A stretch of 64,000 bases of DNA from Flavobacteriales bacterium (GCA_020635495.1 JACJZQ010000009.1:1-64000), one strand, 5' to 3'; shown: positions 8,005 through 17,522, counted from the first letter of the stretch. Notes: generated by a model from the sequence alone, not told the origin. Program-made: numbers and translations.

Positions 8005-10110
8005 CTAATTGATTTGTTTCAGCGCTTCCTTAACGTCATTGGTGGGCATCTGACATGCCTTGTCCACACAAACGTAGATGGTGGTCTCACCTTCCATAAG
8101 CTTGTACTCCAATAGCGGCAGCCCATTTTCCGTTTCTCCACCTATCATCAACTTATTAGAATGATAATGCTGTTCAAATTCCGCACGCTTGGCATGGGCA
8201 TCTTTACCCACAATAGCAACCTCATAAAATGGATACGCTTGATACAACGCCAATTCCAACCAATTGGAATACCAACTCGGTCCTTGCGAAATACTTGGTT
8301 TCACATTTTGGAACATCTGCTCAGCAATCTTCAGATACTCCGAATTATCGAAGTAATGTCCAAGTAGGAAAAGTCCTTTGGCCATACTAGAATTCGAAGC
8401 TGGAATCACGTTATCCGTCAATTCCATTTTACGGGCAATGAGCTGCGCATCGCTGTTGGAATTGAAGAAGAACATGCCCGATTCTGGATCGTGAAAATGC
8501 TCGATAGCATACTTGGCCAAGGCTTCAGCCTCATCCAACCATTTTCTGTCGAATGTTGCTTGATAAAGCGAAATCAAGGCTTCGATGGTGAAGCAGTAAT
8601 CTTCCAAAAATCCATTGATGGTGGAACGGTTTTCCTTGTGGCTGTGCCATAGTCCGCCATCATCTTTTCGTTGGGTTTTGAGAATGAAATCAGCGCTTTT
8701 CAAAGCTGTTTTCAGGTATTCTTGATTTCCAAAAGCGCGGTACGCATCCGCATAACCTTTCAGCATCAGTGCATTCCACGAAGTGAGTTGTTTATCATCC
8801 AAACCTGGGCGGATGCGCTTGCTTCTTTCAGCCAGCAACTCTGCTTTTACTGAGGCAACTTTCGTTTTCAATTCATCAGCCGACCAACCTTTTTGCTTTG
8901 CGAAATCTTCATCGGTTTCATCGCGCAGCAGAATGTAGTTTTCGTGTTCCCAAAATCCTTTTGAGTTGATGTTGTAATAGTCCTTCACCCAATCGAAATC
9001 ATCACCCAGAACCGATTTTAATTCATCTTCCTTCCACACATAGAATTTACCTTCTTCGCCTTCGCTATCGGCATCTAAAGCAGAATAAAATGCACCTTCT
9101 TTGGAGGTCATTTCGCGCTCAATGAATTCCAGAGTCTCCTCTACAATTTCCTTGTAAAGTGGGTTTTTCGTTGCCTGATACGCTTCGGAATAAAGTGACA
9201 CCAATTGCGCGTTATCGTAAAGCATCTTCTCAAAGTGCGGCACTTTCCAAACGCCATCAACCGAGTAGCGCGCAAAGCCACCACCGACCTGATCGTAAAT
9301 GCCACCGAAAGCCATTTTCTGAAGGGTCAACTCCACATGCCTTTGAACGTTCTCGTCCTTGTTTAGAAATGCAAAGCGAAGCAGAAATTCATAGTTGTTC
9401 GGCAATGGAAACTTTGGTGCGCGATTCGGGCCACCCTCGCGGTTATCAAACTCCGAACTCCATTTTTTGACGAGCCCAGCAATCTCCGCTGAAGTCATTT
9501 TGGAAGTATTCGAACTCTTCTGAATCAGCTCACTTTGTTTAATGCCTTGGGTAAGATTGGTGGCGTATTCCAATGCTTTCTCGCGGTCACTTTCCCAAAG
9601 ACTCGCAACGCGTTGAAGTACATCTAGCCATTGATCTTTCGGAAAATACGTTCCACCATAAAGCGGTCTTCCATCGGGCAAGGCAAAACAATTGAGCGGC
9701 CAACCTCCACGACCTGTGATCAGTTGCACCGCGTTCATATAAACTTGATCCACATCGGGGCGCTCTTCCCGATCGACCTTGATACATACGAAATTCTCGT
9801 TCATGAAGGCCGCCACCGTGCTGTCCTCAAAACTTTCATGCTCCATCACGTGGCACCAATGGCAGGCGCTGTAGCCGATGCTGATGAGCATGAGCTTCTG
9901 CTCTTTCTTGGCAAGCGCCAGACTTTCGTCATTCCATGCCACCCAATCGACCGGGTTGTGGGCATGTTGCAATAGGTAAGGACTTGTTTCGTTGATGAGG
10001 GCGTTGGTGTACTGGTGCTCTGACATATCAGAATTTGAATGCTGACCACAGGATTGCATCGTTGCAAGCCCACAGATCAAAATGATGGATAATAGTGGCG
10101 GAATGCGCAT
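8005..10110 (-). CDS. YyaL/SSP411-type thioredoxin-domain lipoprotein (DUF255)
   Basis: A 701-residue protein of the YyaL/spermatogenesis-associated-20 family. An N-terminal lipoprotein-type signal (LATMQSC) is followed by a DUF255 thioredoxin-like domain. Its start is typical (LINETSPYLLQHAHNPVDW) and the redox-like motif is SACHWCHVMEHESF. The remaining 500 residues are an alpha/alpha-barrel (six-hairpin glycosidase-like) domain with KFPLPNNYEFLLRF and YDQVGGGFARYSVDG. The family has no proven reaction; a role in redox or sugar-related metabolism is only inferred. The signal sequence would put it on the periplasmic side, which is less usual since many family members are cytosolic. First gene of the operon with the NRAMP-like and GNAT genes. 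Confidence 0.85.
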   Translation of the reverse strand: MRIPPLLSIILICGLATMQSCGQHSNSDMSEHQYTNALINETSPYLLQHAHNPVDWVAWNDESLALAKKEQKLMLISIGYSACHWCHVMEHESFEDSTVAAFMNENFVCIKVDREERPDVDQVYMNAVQLITGRGGWPLNCFALPDGRPLYGGTYFPKDQWLDVLQRVASLWESDREKALEYATNLTQGIKQSELIQKSSNTSKMTSAEIAGLVKKWSSEFDNREGGPNRAPKFPLPNNYEFLLRFAFLNKDENVQRHVELTLQKMAFGGIYDQVGGGFARYSVDGVWKVPHFEKMLYDNAQLVSLYSEAYQATKNPLYKEIVEETLEFIEREMTSKEGAFYSALDADSEGEEGKFYVWKEDELKSVLGDDFDWVKDYYNINSKGFWEHENYILLRDETDEDFAKQKGWSADELKTKVASVKAELLAERSKRIRPGLDDKQLTSWNALMLKGYADAYRAFGNQEYLKTALKSADFILKTQRKDDGGLWHSHKENRSTINGFLEDYCFTIEALISLYQATFDRKWLDEAEALAKYAIEHFHDPESGMFFFNSNSDAQLIARKMELTDNVIPASNSSMAKGLFLLGHYFDNSEYLKIAEQMFQNVKPSISQGPSWYSNWLELALYQAYPFYEVAIVGKDAHAKRAEFEQHYHSNKLMIGGETENGLPLLEYKLMEGETTIYVCVDKACQMPTNDVKEALKQIN

Positions 10111-10117
10111 ACCAAAT

Positions 10118-10148
10118 CAAAAGTAGCAGATAAACACAGCTAACTTTG
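10118..10148. promoter_or_regulatory. Back-to-back -7 boxes in a divergent promoter region
   Basis: On the minus strand TACTTTTG (10118-10125) lies 7 bases before the YyaL-like ATG. On the plus strand TAACTTTG (10141-10148) lies 4 bases before the DUF4271 ATG at 10153. Both fit TAnnTTTG, and both predict very short or leaderless transcripts. The two boxes are 15 bases apart, so transcription in one direction could hinder the other. Confidence 0.4.
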
Positions 10149-10152
10149 CAGC

Positions 10153-10959
10153 ATGAATGAATCGGCATTGGACACAGTGGCTTTGGCAACTGAAGACACC
10201 TTGACGGAGAGTGCGCTCGATTCCACTTTTTTAACCGCGGTGGAAAAGCCTGTGGTGAGTCTGTTCTCCGATCACTTATTGGAGACTGACACGTTGGAGC
10301 CTCTTTCTAGACTGGATATCTCGAACGAGTTCGTTTTCGTTCTATTATCCATCTGTGCGTTTCTCATCATATTCCTGCAGCGAAATTCAGATGGTATTTT
10401 CTCAACCATTATCAGAAGCAGTTTCGATAGTAATCTGGCCGCACAAGAATCGAGAGTAGATAACTCTCAGAGAACACGGAACATCCTGATTCTACAATTC
10501 ATTAGCGCCATTTCAATTTCTGTTTTTGTATCGGGAGTTATTTTATGGTCAAATCCTACATTGGATTCGTTTGCACCAATTTTCGGGCAGGTGTTTGGCG
10601 GACTTCTGTTGTTTGTAATTCTGAAACGAGGTCTGCAATGGGCGTTAGCTAACTTGTTTCAGCTGAGCAACGTTCTCAAAAGCTTTCATTTCAACGTTAA
10701 TGTGCTTTGGTCCTTTGCAGGATTATTGGCTCTGCCCCTGTGCCTCTTGCTGTTTTACAGTCCGATAATTCCCACCACCTACTTGACTGTTGTGGGAACT
10801 GTCATATTCCTTCTGTTTTATCTGAAGGTTTTACAGCGAGGTGTTCGAATTTCATTGTATTCCGGCTCCGTCTCTCCGCTGCATTTGTTTTATTACTTTT
10901 GCGCGCTGGAAATGCTACCTCTTTTTGTGCTGATTAGAGTTGCATTTCTACTTCAGTAA
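10153..10959 (+). CDS. DUF4271 family membrane protein
   Basis: A 268-residue protein with a non-hydrophobic N-terminus of about 55 residues and then about six predicted transmembrane helices (for example FVFVLLSICAFLIIFL, ISAISISVFVSGVILW and LWSFAGLLALPLCLLLFY). It matches the Bacteroidota-restricted DUF4271 group by hydropathy and by its place directly before hemD, a common neighbour pair in this phylum. Function is unknown. It ends 14 bases before hemD and is probably cotranscribed with it. Confidence 0.75.
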   Translation: MNESALDTVALATEDTLTESALDSTFLTAVEKPVVSLFSDHLLETDTLEPLSRLDISNEFVFVLLSICAFLIIFLQRNSDGIFSTIIRSSFDSNLAAQESRVDNSQRTRNILILQFISAISISVFVSGVILWSNPTLDSFAPIFGQVFGGLLLFVILKRGLQWALANLFQLSNVLKSFHFNVNVLWSFAGLLALPLCLLLFYSPIIPTTYLTVVGTVIFLLFYLKVLQRGVRISLYSGSVSPLHLFYYFCALEMLPLFVLIRVAFLLQ

Positions 10960-10973
10960 TTCCTGTCTGATCA

Positions 10974-11726
10974 ATGGATAAAGTAAAAAGTATACTTGTT
11001 TCTCAACCACAACCCGAGGGAGACAAAAACCCTTACTTCGATCTTGCCGAAAAACACAATCTGAAAATTGATTTCCGGTCCTTCATTCATGTGGAAGGAG
11101 TGGAAGCCAAGGATTTCAGAACTCAGAAGGTCAATATTCTGGAGCATACCGCAGTGATCCTTACAAGTAAGAACGCTGCCGATCACTTCTTCAGAATCTG
11201 TGAAGAAACACGGGTTACCGTGCCGGAAGGCATGAAATATTACTGTGTTTCTGAAGCGATCGCCTATTACTTACAGAAATATGTGGTATACAGAAAACGA
11301 AAGATCTTCTATGGTGGAAACACTTTCAGTGATCTGGTAGAGGTATTGAAGAAACATAAGGGCGAAAAGTTCTTGCTTCCTTGTATTGACGATCTCAAAC
11401 CAACCGTCCTGCAATCACTTGATGCATTGGGCGTCAGCTACACGAAGGCCGTCCTCTACAAAACCGTAAGCAGCGACCTTTCCGATCTGGCCGATGTGAA
11501 TTATGATGTGCTTGTGTTCTACAGCCCTTCAGGAATCAAGTCATTGTTTGAGAACTTCCCAGATTTCAAACAGAACAAGACAAGAATTGCGGCTTTCGGG
11601 CCAACTACTACGCATGCTGTAAAGGAGCACCACCTTAAATTGGATATTGGCGCACCGGTACCGAACGCCCCTTCCATGACCATGGCGTTGGATCAGTACA
11701 TCACAGCCGCCAACAAGAAGAAGTAA
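10974..11726 (+). CDS. hemD: Uroporphyrinogen-III synthase family protein
   Basis: A 250-residue two-lobed HemD-fold protein. It would close the linear hydroxymethylbilane to uroporphyrinogen III in haem and corrinoid synthesis. The family is very divergent and has no short motif. The assignment rests on length and on the typical pieces AVILTSKNAADHFF, YYCVSEAIAYYLQKY, YDVLVFYSPSGIKSLFE and RIAAFGPTTTHAVKEH, the last two being the usual conserved blocks. The DUF4271 neighbour supports it. A rho-independent terminator follows directly. Confidence 0.85.
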   Translation: MDKVKSILVSQPQPEGDKNPYFDLAEKHNLKIDFRSFIHVEGVEAKDFRTQKVNILEHTAVILTSKNAADHFFRICEETRVTVPEGMKYYCVSEAIAYYLQKYVVYRKRKIFYGGNTFSDLVEVLKKHKGEKFLLPCIDDLKPTVLQSLDALGVSYTKAVLYKTVSSDLSDLADVNYDVLVFYSPSGIKSLFENFPDFKQNKTRIAAFGPTTTHAVKEHHLKLDIGAPVPNAPSMTMALDQYITAANKKK

Positions 11727-11747
11727 CTGTTAAAAATGCATAACTGG

Positions 11748-11777
11748 AAAGGGGCCGATCAACGTTGCCCCTTTTTT
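11748..11777 (+). terminator. Intrinsic terminator after hemD
   Basis: The stem AAAGGGGC / GCCCCTTT has a short loop and runs into a T-rich tract (11772-11777 and beyond). It ends the DUF4271-hemD transcript about 20 bases before the rnpA ATG. Confidence 0.75.
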
Positions 11778-11797
11778 GTTTTTTACCTTCACAAAGC

Positions 11798-12178
11798 ATG
11801 AGCAATACGTCTTTTGGAAAAGAAGAAAAACTCTGCTCCAAAAAGGAGATAGACTCTTTGTTCAAGGATGGAAATAGCTTTGTGGAGTATCCGCTAAAGG
11901 TCATTTACAATGAGTTGGATTCTTCGATAGCCAAAACCCGCGTGTTGATATCTGTTCCTAAACGCAGATTCAGAAAAGCGGTGGATAGGAATAGAATCAA
12001 ACGACTGATCCGCGAAGGATATCGAAAAAGCAAGATGGAGTTCTTGGAAAAATTGAATGCCGATGGAAAATATTTTGCTCTCGCATTTGTTTACATTGGC
12101 AAAGACATTCCACATTATTCAGGTGTGGCTGCGGCCATGCAATTAGCGTTGGATAAAATGAAAACACAGAATCAATGA
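11798..12178 (+). CDS. rnpA: Ribonuclease P protein component
   Basis: A 126-residue basic protein that helps the RNase P RNA mature tRNA 5' ends. The RNR signature is clear: PKRRFRKAVDRNRIKRLIRE (residues about 51-70). It begins with the typical FGKEEKLCSKKEIDSLF. I chose ATG 11798 because the upstream in-frame extension runs through the hemD terminator. The usual bacterial rpmH neighbour is absent; in Bacteroidota rnpA is commonly found next to an S41 protease gene, as here. The stop overlaps the start of the protease gene. Confidence 0.93.
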   Translation: MSNTSFGKEEKLCSKKEIDSLFKDGNSFVEYPLKVIYNELDSSIAKTRVLISVPKRRFRKAVDRNRIKRLIREGYRKSKMEFLEKLNADGKYFALAFVYIGKDIPHYSGVAAAMQLALDKMKTQNQ

Positions 12179-13851
12179 TGTTTCTTAAAGCACTCAAGAA
12201 AGTAAGGTCGATCTTAGTGGTCATTCCTCTAGTGCTCCTCTCTTTTATGATGAGCAGCTACGTTGACTCGTACTTCGAGATCAGCAAGAATCTCGACATA
12301 TTCATTACCCTTTTCAAGGAGTTGAATCTCTACTACGTTGACGATACCCAACCGGGAGACCTGGTAGAGAAAGGAATTGATGGCATGTTGGAGTCGCTAG
12401 ACCCTTACACCACGTTTATTCCAGAATCTGATATTGAAGATTATCGATTTATGACCACTGGCCAGTATGGCGGAATCGGTGCTCTGATAAGAAAGAAAGA
12501 CAGTCTGATCGTGGTTGCAGAACCGTATGAGGATTTCCCTGCCATGAAAGCGGGGCTTTTGGCCGGAGACATCATTCTTGAAGTGAATGGAAAATCTACC
12601 GAAGGAAAATCTACCAGCGATATCAGCGAAGTGTTGAAAGGTCAACCACAGACCGAAGTGAAGGTCAAAATTCAGCGTTTCGGAGAGGATAAACCCCAGG
12701 AGGTTTCAATCGTTCGGGAGGAAATTCAGATCAAGAGCGTTCCTTATTCGGGTATGCTGAACGATGAGGTGGGTTATGTGAACCTATCAAGCTTTACGGA
12801 TAACTGTAGCCAAGATGTGAAAGCAGCTGTGGAGGAGTTGAAGGGAAAAGGCATGAAGAAGTTGATTCTGGACCTTCGAGGCAACCCTGGTGGGCTTTTG
12901 AAAGAAGCCGTTTCTCTTAGCAACCTATTTGTTCCTAAAGGAGAATTGATCGTAAGTACCAAAGGAAAGGTGCAAGAGTGGAACAAGGATTATACTGCCA
13001 CGCAGCAACCTTTGGACAAGGACATGCCGCTGGCCGTGCTTGTGAACAGTGGCTCGGCATCAGCATCTGAGATCGTTTCTGGAGTTATTCAAGATCTTGA
13101 TAGAGGTGTTGTTATTGGCCAACGCAGCTACGGAAAAGGTCTGGTTCAGACCACGCGTCCGTTGAGCTATAACTCTCAATTGAAGGTTACAACCGCCAAG
13201 TATTACATTCCGAGTGGAAGATGTATTCAAGCACTGGATTACAGCAATCGCAACGAAGATGGCAGCGTTGGGAAAGTGCCAGATTCGCTCATTACCCAAT
13301 ATGCAACCAAAGCAGGCCGACCTGTATTTGATGGTGGGGGAATCAATCCTGATGTGGAATTGGAACCGAGAAAGCTTTCAGAGGTAGCATTCAATCTCGG
13401 AATGAAGATGCTCTACTTCGACTATGCCACGGAGTATCGTTACAAGAACCCTACAATTGCCGCTACCAAGGACTTCAGGGTCTCTGATGAGATGTATGAA
13501 GATTTCACCAAATGGCTTGAAGCGAAGGAGTTCGATTACACAACCGACAGTGAGCGTATGATGGAAAAGCTCAAAGAGGTAGCCGAAGAAGAAAAGTATT
13601 TCGGCAGAATTGAAGGCGAATACACGGCCCTGCTTGACAAGGTGAAGCACAATAAAGTGCATGATCTTGATGAATTCAAAGATGAGGTCAAGGACCTGCT
13701 GAGAGGAGAATTGATATCGAGATATTATCACCAAAAAGGAAGAATTGAAGCCATGTTGGAGGAGGACCCTGAAGTGAACAAGGCGTTGGAGATCTTGTCA
13801 GATGCTTCAGAATACAAGCGAATTCTTTCGGACACATCATTAAAGGAGTGA
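12175..13851 (+). CDS. S41 family C-terminal processing peptidase
   Basis: A 558-residue serine protease of the Prc/CtpA type. It has an N-terminal signal anchor (SILVVIPLVLLSFMMSSYV), a PDZ domain at about residues 85-170 (GGIGALIRKKDSLIVVAEPYEDFPAMKAGLLAGDIILEVNG region) and an S41 catalytic domain. The nucleophile is in NSGSASASEIVSG and the general-base lysine in SYGKGLVQTT. It probably cleaves C-termini of periplasmic proteins. A C-terminal extension of about 150 residues is rich in charged helices, as in Bacteroidota homologues. The start ATG overlaps the rnpA stop (two adjacent ATGs at 12175 and 12178), which implies translational coupling. Confidence 0.9.
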   Translation: MMFLKALKKVRSILVVIPLVLLSFMMSSYVDSYFEISKNLDIFITLFKELNLYYVDDTQPGDLVEKGIDGMLESLDPYTTFIPESDIEDYRFMTTGQYGGIGALIRKKDSLIVVAEPYEDFPAMKAGLLAGDIILEVNGKSTEGKSTSDISEVLKGQPQTEVKVKIQRFGEDKPQEVSIVREEIQIKSVPYSGMLNDEVGYVNLSSFTDNCSQDVKAAVEELKGKGMKKLILDLRGNPGGLLKEAVSLSNLFVPKGELIVSTKGKVQEWNKDYTATQQPLDKDMPLAVLVNSGSASASEIVSGVIQDLDRGVVIGQRSYGKGLVQTTRPLSYNSQLKVTTAKYYIPSGRCIQALDYSNRNEDGSVGKVPDSLITQYATKAGRPVFDGGGINPDVELEPRKLSEVAFNLGMKMLYFDYATEYRYKNPTIAATKDFRVSDEMYEDFTKWLEAKEFDYTTDSERMMEKLKEVAEEEKYFGRIEGEYTALLDKVKHNKVHDLDEFKDEVKDLLRGELISRYYHQKGRIEAMLEEDPEVNKALEILSDASEYKRILSDTSLKE

Positions 13852-13866
13852 TATTCGCAGGCGTAC

Positions 13867-15441
13867 ATGCCGCTACTTAAGGAAGATCAGCATCGGGAAA
13901 TTGCTTTCTGGGGCCTGGCAATGATTGCCATGGGGTTACCCCTATCCATTTTCCTGATGAGTGTGGGTGTATTCGTTCTGATTGGCAATTGGCTCCTGGA
14001 AGGCAATTACCTGCAACGTCTCAAACGGTTTTTTACCGACCCGCTTTCTCTGGCCATCTCTTCTCTATTTCTGATCTATGTGGTTGGTCTTATTTGGACA
14101 CAGGATTTTGCCATGGGTTTCAAAGAGTTGAAGAGCAAAGTGCCTTTGGTGATTCTTCCACTGACCATTTTCACAAGCAGACTCCCGAGCAAAAAACGGT
14201 TGTATGATATTTTGTTAGTATTTGTTGTGGCCTGCTTGGTCGGAGTGCTCTTCGGAATGGCAAGGCTGTTTGAACTATCTGGAGATGAACTGCTGGACAA
14301 ACGGAAGATCTCGGTTTTCATTTCTCACATCCGATTCGGATTGATGCTTGTCATGGCATTCTTCATCCTTGTTTACTTCCTCTATGCGAAGTGGAAAAGC
14401 TGGTCGGTGACGGAAAAAGTGCTGACGATGGCCTCCATGCTTTGGATAGTTTGGTTTCTGGCCATGCTGGAGGCATTCACATCATTTGCTGCGTTTGGAG
14501 TGGCATTGGCAATTGCACTCGTGATGCTTTTCACCAGAAAATTCCCGTCTCGATTAAAGTTAGCCGCAGCAGGCATCATATCGGTTGTGTTTGTCCTGTT
14601 GGGAATCTGGGCTTCATCTATTGTCGAAAACCGATTTCATAAGGTTCCTTCCGATTACCTTACGCAACACCTCAGAACCTTAAGTGGCAACTTTTACGAG
14701 CACAACACTTCCATTCCGTACCGGGAAAACGGCCATAGGGTTTGGGACTACGTTTGTTGGAAAGAGCTGCACGATCAATGGCCTAACAGAAGCGATTTCG
14801 ATTTCAATGGCCTCGACAAAAAAGGTCAGGAGATCAAGTACACCACCATCCGGTATATGACATCAAAAGGATTGAAAAAGGACTCGGCCGGAGTTTCTAT
14901 GCTTACCAAAAGAGACATTCAAAACATAGAGTCTGGTTACACCAATTACCGGTACACCACCAAGTTGGGAATAGCCCGCAGGTTCGATCAGATTCTTTGG
15001 GCAATTGAGCAATATACGTGGAACGAGAATGCCAATAATTCATCGACCATTCAGCGGTGGGTGTACCTGGATGTTGGTCTTGGAATTTGGAAAGACAATC
15101 TGGTGTTGGGGGTTGGCACAGGAGACGTTCAAAAAGCTTACAAAGACGCGTACCAAGCAGACAATCGAGGATTGGAACAACGATTCCAAGGAATTTCTCA
15201 CAACCAATATTTAACCATTGGTATTGCGTTAGGAACAGTTGGTCTCATCATTTTTTTCATCTCCATTTTTTACCCGTTGTTCTTGTATCGAAGAGACTTT
15301 CTGTACGTGGTTTTCATTACGCTGATGCTTGTGTCATTCATGACAGACAACACCTTTAACCGTCAAGCAGGGGTAATTCTGTTCGGGTTCTTCAACTCGT
15401 TGCTAATAGCCAGAAGAGAATTCTCCGAGACTGAAGACTAA
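13867..15441 (+). CDS. O-antigen ligase-like membrane protein
   Basis: A 524-residue membrane protein with about 10-12 hydrophobic helices. A large soluble loop (about residues 255-400, including HNTSIPYRENGHRVWDYVCW) lies between the last helices, the layout of the O-antigen ligase/polymerase Wzy_C family. The stretch GLGIWKDNLVLGVGTGDVQKAY followed by ISHNQYLTIGIALG is the family's typical region with the functional His. It likely transfers or polymerises surface polysaccharide in the inner membrane. It follows the protease gene by 15 bases and converges with two glycosyltransferase genes, which fits a role in glycan assembly. Ligase versus polymerase cannot be told from sequence. Confidence 0.8.
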   Translation: MPLLKEDQHREIAFWGLAMIAMGLPLSIFLMSVGVFVLIGNWLLEGNYLQRLKRFFTDPLSLAISSLFLIYVVGLIWTQDFAMGFKELKSKVPLVILPLTIFTSRLPSKKRLYDILLVFVVACLVGVLFGMARLFELSGDELLDKRKISVFISHIRFGLMLVMAFFILVYFLYAKWKSWSVTEKVLTMASMLWIVWFLAMLEAFTSFAAFGVALAIALVMLFTRKFPSRLKLAAAGIISVVFVLLGIWASSIVENRFHKVPSDYLTQHLRTLSGNFYEHNTSIPYRENGHRVWDYVCWKELHDQWPNRSDFDFNGLDKKGQEIKYTTIRYMTSKGLKKDSAGVSMLTKRDIQNIESGYTNYRYTTKLGIARRFDQILWAIEQYTWNENANNSSTIQRWVYLDVGLGIWKDNLVLGVGTGDVQKAYKDAYQADNRGLEQRFQGISHNQYLTIGIALGTVGLIIFFISIFYPLFLYRRDFLYVVFITLMLVSFMTDNTFNRQAGVILFGFFNSLLIARREFSETED

Positions 15442-16265
15442 CTCAGCAGGCCTTTTATCTTGTCTTTCAGGTTTGGCTTAATGTCAACGTCAGGCAGCGG
15501 TCCGTTCCAAGTCTGGCCTTGTTTGAGCACATTCTTCACAAACCACGAAGAACTTACGCCCCATTTCTTTAGGAACGTCTTTTTGCCATCGTTCATCCGC
15601 ACACGGCCGGTGGATTTTGACATGAAGTGATAAGAGCGGCTCTCTCCCAGCCCTTTGAAAACCCGCACACCTTGTTTCCAAAGCTTCATGCTAACGTCTG
15701 GGTCTGAGTACAGGCCAGGGCTGAACTCCTCTCCATAACCACCAATGACTTTCCACATGTTTCTGTGCATGACATTCGGTGGCCAAGTGCTTCCACTCCA
15801 GTCCGGTTTGGACATTTCCGAGAGTGCATTCAGCAATTCATGTTCCTTAAAATTATCTGGGCTACGCCCGAAATCGAATGGGGCCAACACACACTTGTTA
15901 CCTGTTTCTTCTGGCTCTATCATGGTAGAACTCAGATAAAACTTTTCATGACCGATTGAATTGATCTCTTCAACCAGCGGTTTGTCCCAATTGGGGCACA
16001 GATACATATCGTCATTTACATAACAGATGATGTCTTGTGTGCTGATTTCAAACAGAGCATTCAAAGCCGTGCAAACACCAACATTCTCCTTAGAATGAAT
16101 GAAACGAATACCCTCCGACCTGCACCAATCCGCAGTGCCATCAGCACCTTCGTTCACATAGACCAGTATCTCATGTTCTTCAGAAGAGTTTTTTCTGATG
16201 CTTGCCACGCAGCATTTCAAAAACTCCAAGTTGTTCCAAGTTGGAATGAGAATGGAAAACCGCAT
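15438..16265 (-). CDS. Family 2 glycosyltransferase
   Basis: A 275-residue GT-A-fold glycosyltransferase. It starts with FSILIPTWNNLEFLKCCVASI, the nucleotide-sugar binding strand. The metal-binding acidic motif is YVNDDMYLCPNWD (residues about 82-94). The acceptor-side block is GGYGEEFSPGLYSDPDVSMKLWKQG. It lacks transmembrane helices, so it is cytosolic or peripheral. Its ATG overlaps the stop of the next glycosyltransferase upstream by one base (operon), and its 3' end overlaps the convergent ligase-like gene by 4 bases. Sugar and acceptor are unknown. Confidence 0.87.
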   Translation of the reverse strand: MRFSILIPTWNNLEFLKCCVASIRKNSSEEHEILVYVNEGADGTADWCRSEGIRFIHSKENVGVCTALNALFEISTQDIICYVNDDMYLCPNWDKPLVEEINSIGHEKFYLSSTMIEPEETGNKCVLAPFDFGRSPDNFKEHELLNALSEMSKPDWSGSTWPPNVMHRNMWKVIGGYGEEFSPGLYSDPDVSMKLWKQGVRVFKGLGESRSYHFMSKSTGRVRMNDGKKTFLKKWGVSSSWFVKNVLKQGQTWNGPLPDVDIKPNLKDKIKGLLS

Positions 16266-17017
16266 TACCGCTTCGATTTCTGAATGTAGCGCAGCTTGAT
16301 GTACTTCAAATACGTTGCATGGGCTGTGATGAGCGAAATGGTCAGACCTGCAATTCCATCCAAGAAACCAAGCTGAAAGAAGTACATCTTATTGAATTTC
16401 AACCACGGGTTGAAAACCATCTTGAAAACGCTGAATCGCTTACCTTGATCATACAATTGTTGGGCACCCAAACTGGAATACTTGTCGGTGCGTAGCACGT
16501 GGTCGCTGATGGAGTTATAGCTGTAATGCAACAGGTCACCTTTCAATTTTTTGACAGAGCCTTTTTCTACCGATAGTTGTTCATGGACCTCTCCTTGCCA
16601 ATCCGATTCAGTTCGGTTGAACATCCTCACTTTAGTATCGGGGTACCAGCCGCAATAATGAATCCATTTGCCGCAGTAGTTGGTCAATCGGTTAAACGAA
16701 TAATTGTAGCCGTCTTCCCGTTCCTTTTCCTTCAGAATAGACTTCTTCAGTTTTTCAGACAAAGCTTCGTCCGCATCAATGGACAGAATCCAATCATTGG
16801 ATGCCAGCCCATTGCCGTAATTCTTCTGCTTGCTGTAGCCCTTCCATTCTCTTTGGTGAAACTGAACACCCAGACCTTTGCAGATACTTGGAGTAGCATC
16901 TGTTGAGTAGCTATCGACCACTACGATCTCGTCAACCACATTCAATAACGAGGCAATGCATCGCTTGATGTTGCGTGCTTCATTGTGTGTAATGATGACA
17001 GCCGAAAGCTTTCTCAT
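16265..17017 (-). CDS. Family 2 glycosyltransferase, WaaE/KdtX-like
   Basis: About 250 residues. The N-terminus LSAVIITHNEARNIKRCIASL and the motif WILSIDADEALSE (DAD, metal binding) are typical of family 2 enzymes resembling WaaE, which add a glucose-type sugar to the inner core of LPS. The block VRMFNRTESDWQGEVHEQL is also characteristic of that group. The C-terminus has a hydrophobic helix (FFQLGFLDGIAGLTISLITA), suggesting membrane attachment. I chose ATG 17017, which overlaps the upstream thioesterase stop by one base; GTG 17020 is also in frame. Together with the neighbouring glycosyltransferase and ligase-like gene it forms a small surface-glycan group. Confidence 0.87.
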   Translation of the reverse strand: MRKLSAVIITHNEARNIKRCIASLLNVVDEIVVVDSYSTDATPSICKGLGVQFHQREWKGYSKQKNYGNGLASNDWILSIDADEALSEKLKKSILKEKEREDGYNYSFNRLTNYCGKWIHYCGWYPDTKVRMFNRTESDWQGEVHEQLSVEKGSVKKLKGDLLHYSYNSISDHVLRTDKYSSLGAQQLYDQGKRFSVFKMVFNPWLKFNKMYFFQLGFLDGIAGLTISLITAHATYLKYIKLRYIQKSKR

Positions 17018-17460
17018 CACATTTTCATTGGCTGACCGATTGACACCATGTTCTGCGTGGCACGCGACAGTTCTTTCCCTTCTGCATTGATGATCTGTCC
17101 TATCAAATGAATGGCAGTTCGTCCTTTTCTGATAACCTTACTTGTAGCACGGATTGCTTCTCCTGCTCGTGCTGCGCGCAGATAATCTGTGGTCATGTTC
17201 AACGAAACAAAGTGGGTGTCATTGCCCATAGCGGCCACGGTCATGCCAATCACCTCATCCAAAATAGCGGAATGGATTCCTCCATGAAGCGTACCAACAG
17301 GGTTGCACATTTCCTGCCGCACAATCACCTCAATGGTAATTGAATCATCCAACACTTCAATCATTTTGGGCTGTAGCCATTCGCTGAAACCAGGCGGGGT
17401 TGCCGCCACCTCTTTACCTATCTGTGCTTTAAAGTGTTCTCTTATCGGGTTGTTGGCCAT
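17017..17460 (-). CDS. PaaI-type hotdog thioesterase
   Basis: A 147-residue single hotdog-fold protein. The PaaI signature is visible: GTLHGGIHSAILDEVIGMTVAAMG, with the HGG motif and the catalytic acidic residue in LDE. The second conserved strand is FVSLNMTTDYLRAARAGEAIRATSKVIRKGRT. Such enzymes hydrolyse acyl-CoA thioesters, often aromatic or medium-chain; the substrate here is unknown. First gene of the minus-strand operon with the two glycosyltransferases. This is probably co-location rather than pathway linkage. Confidence 0.87.
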   Translation of the reverse strand: MANNPIREHFKAQIGKEVAATPPGFSEWLQPKMIEVLDDSITIEVIVRQEMCNPVGTLHGGIHSAILDEVIGMTVAAMGNDTHFVSLNMTTDYLRAARAGEAIRATSKVIRKGRTAIHLIGQIINAEGKELSRATQNMVSIGQPMKM

Positions 17461-17522
17461 GAAGGAAAATTGTAACTAATGTTAATGCAACATGCGTAAA
17501 AACAGCAACTTATGAGGAATGT

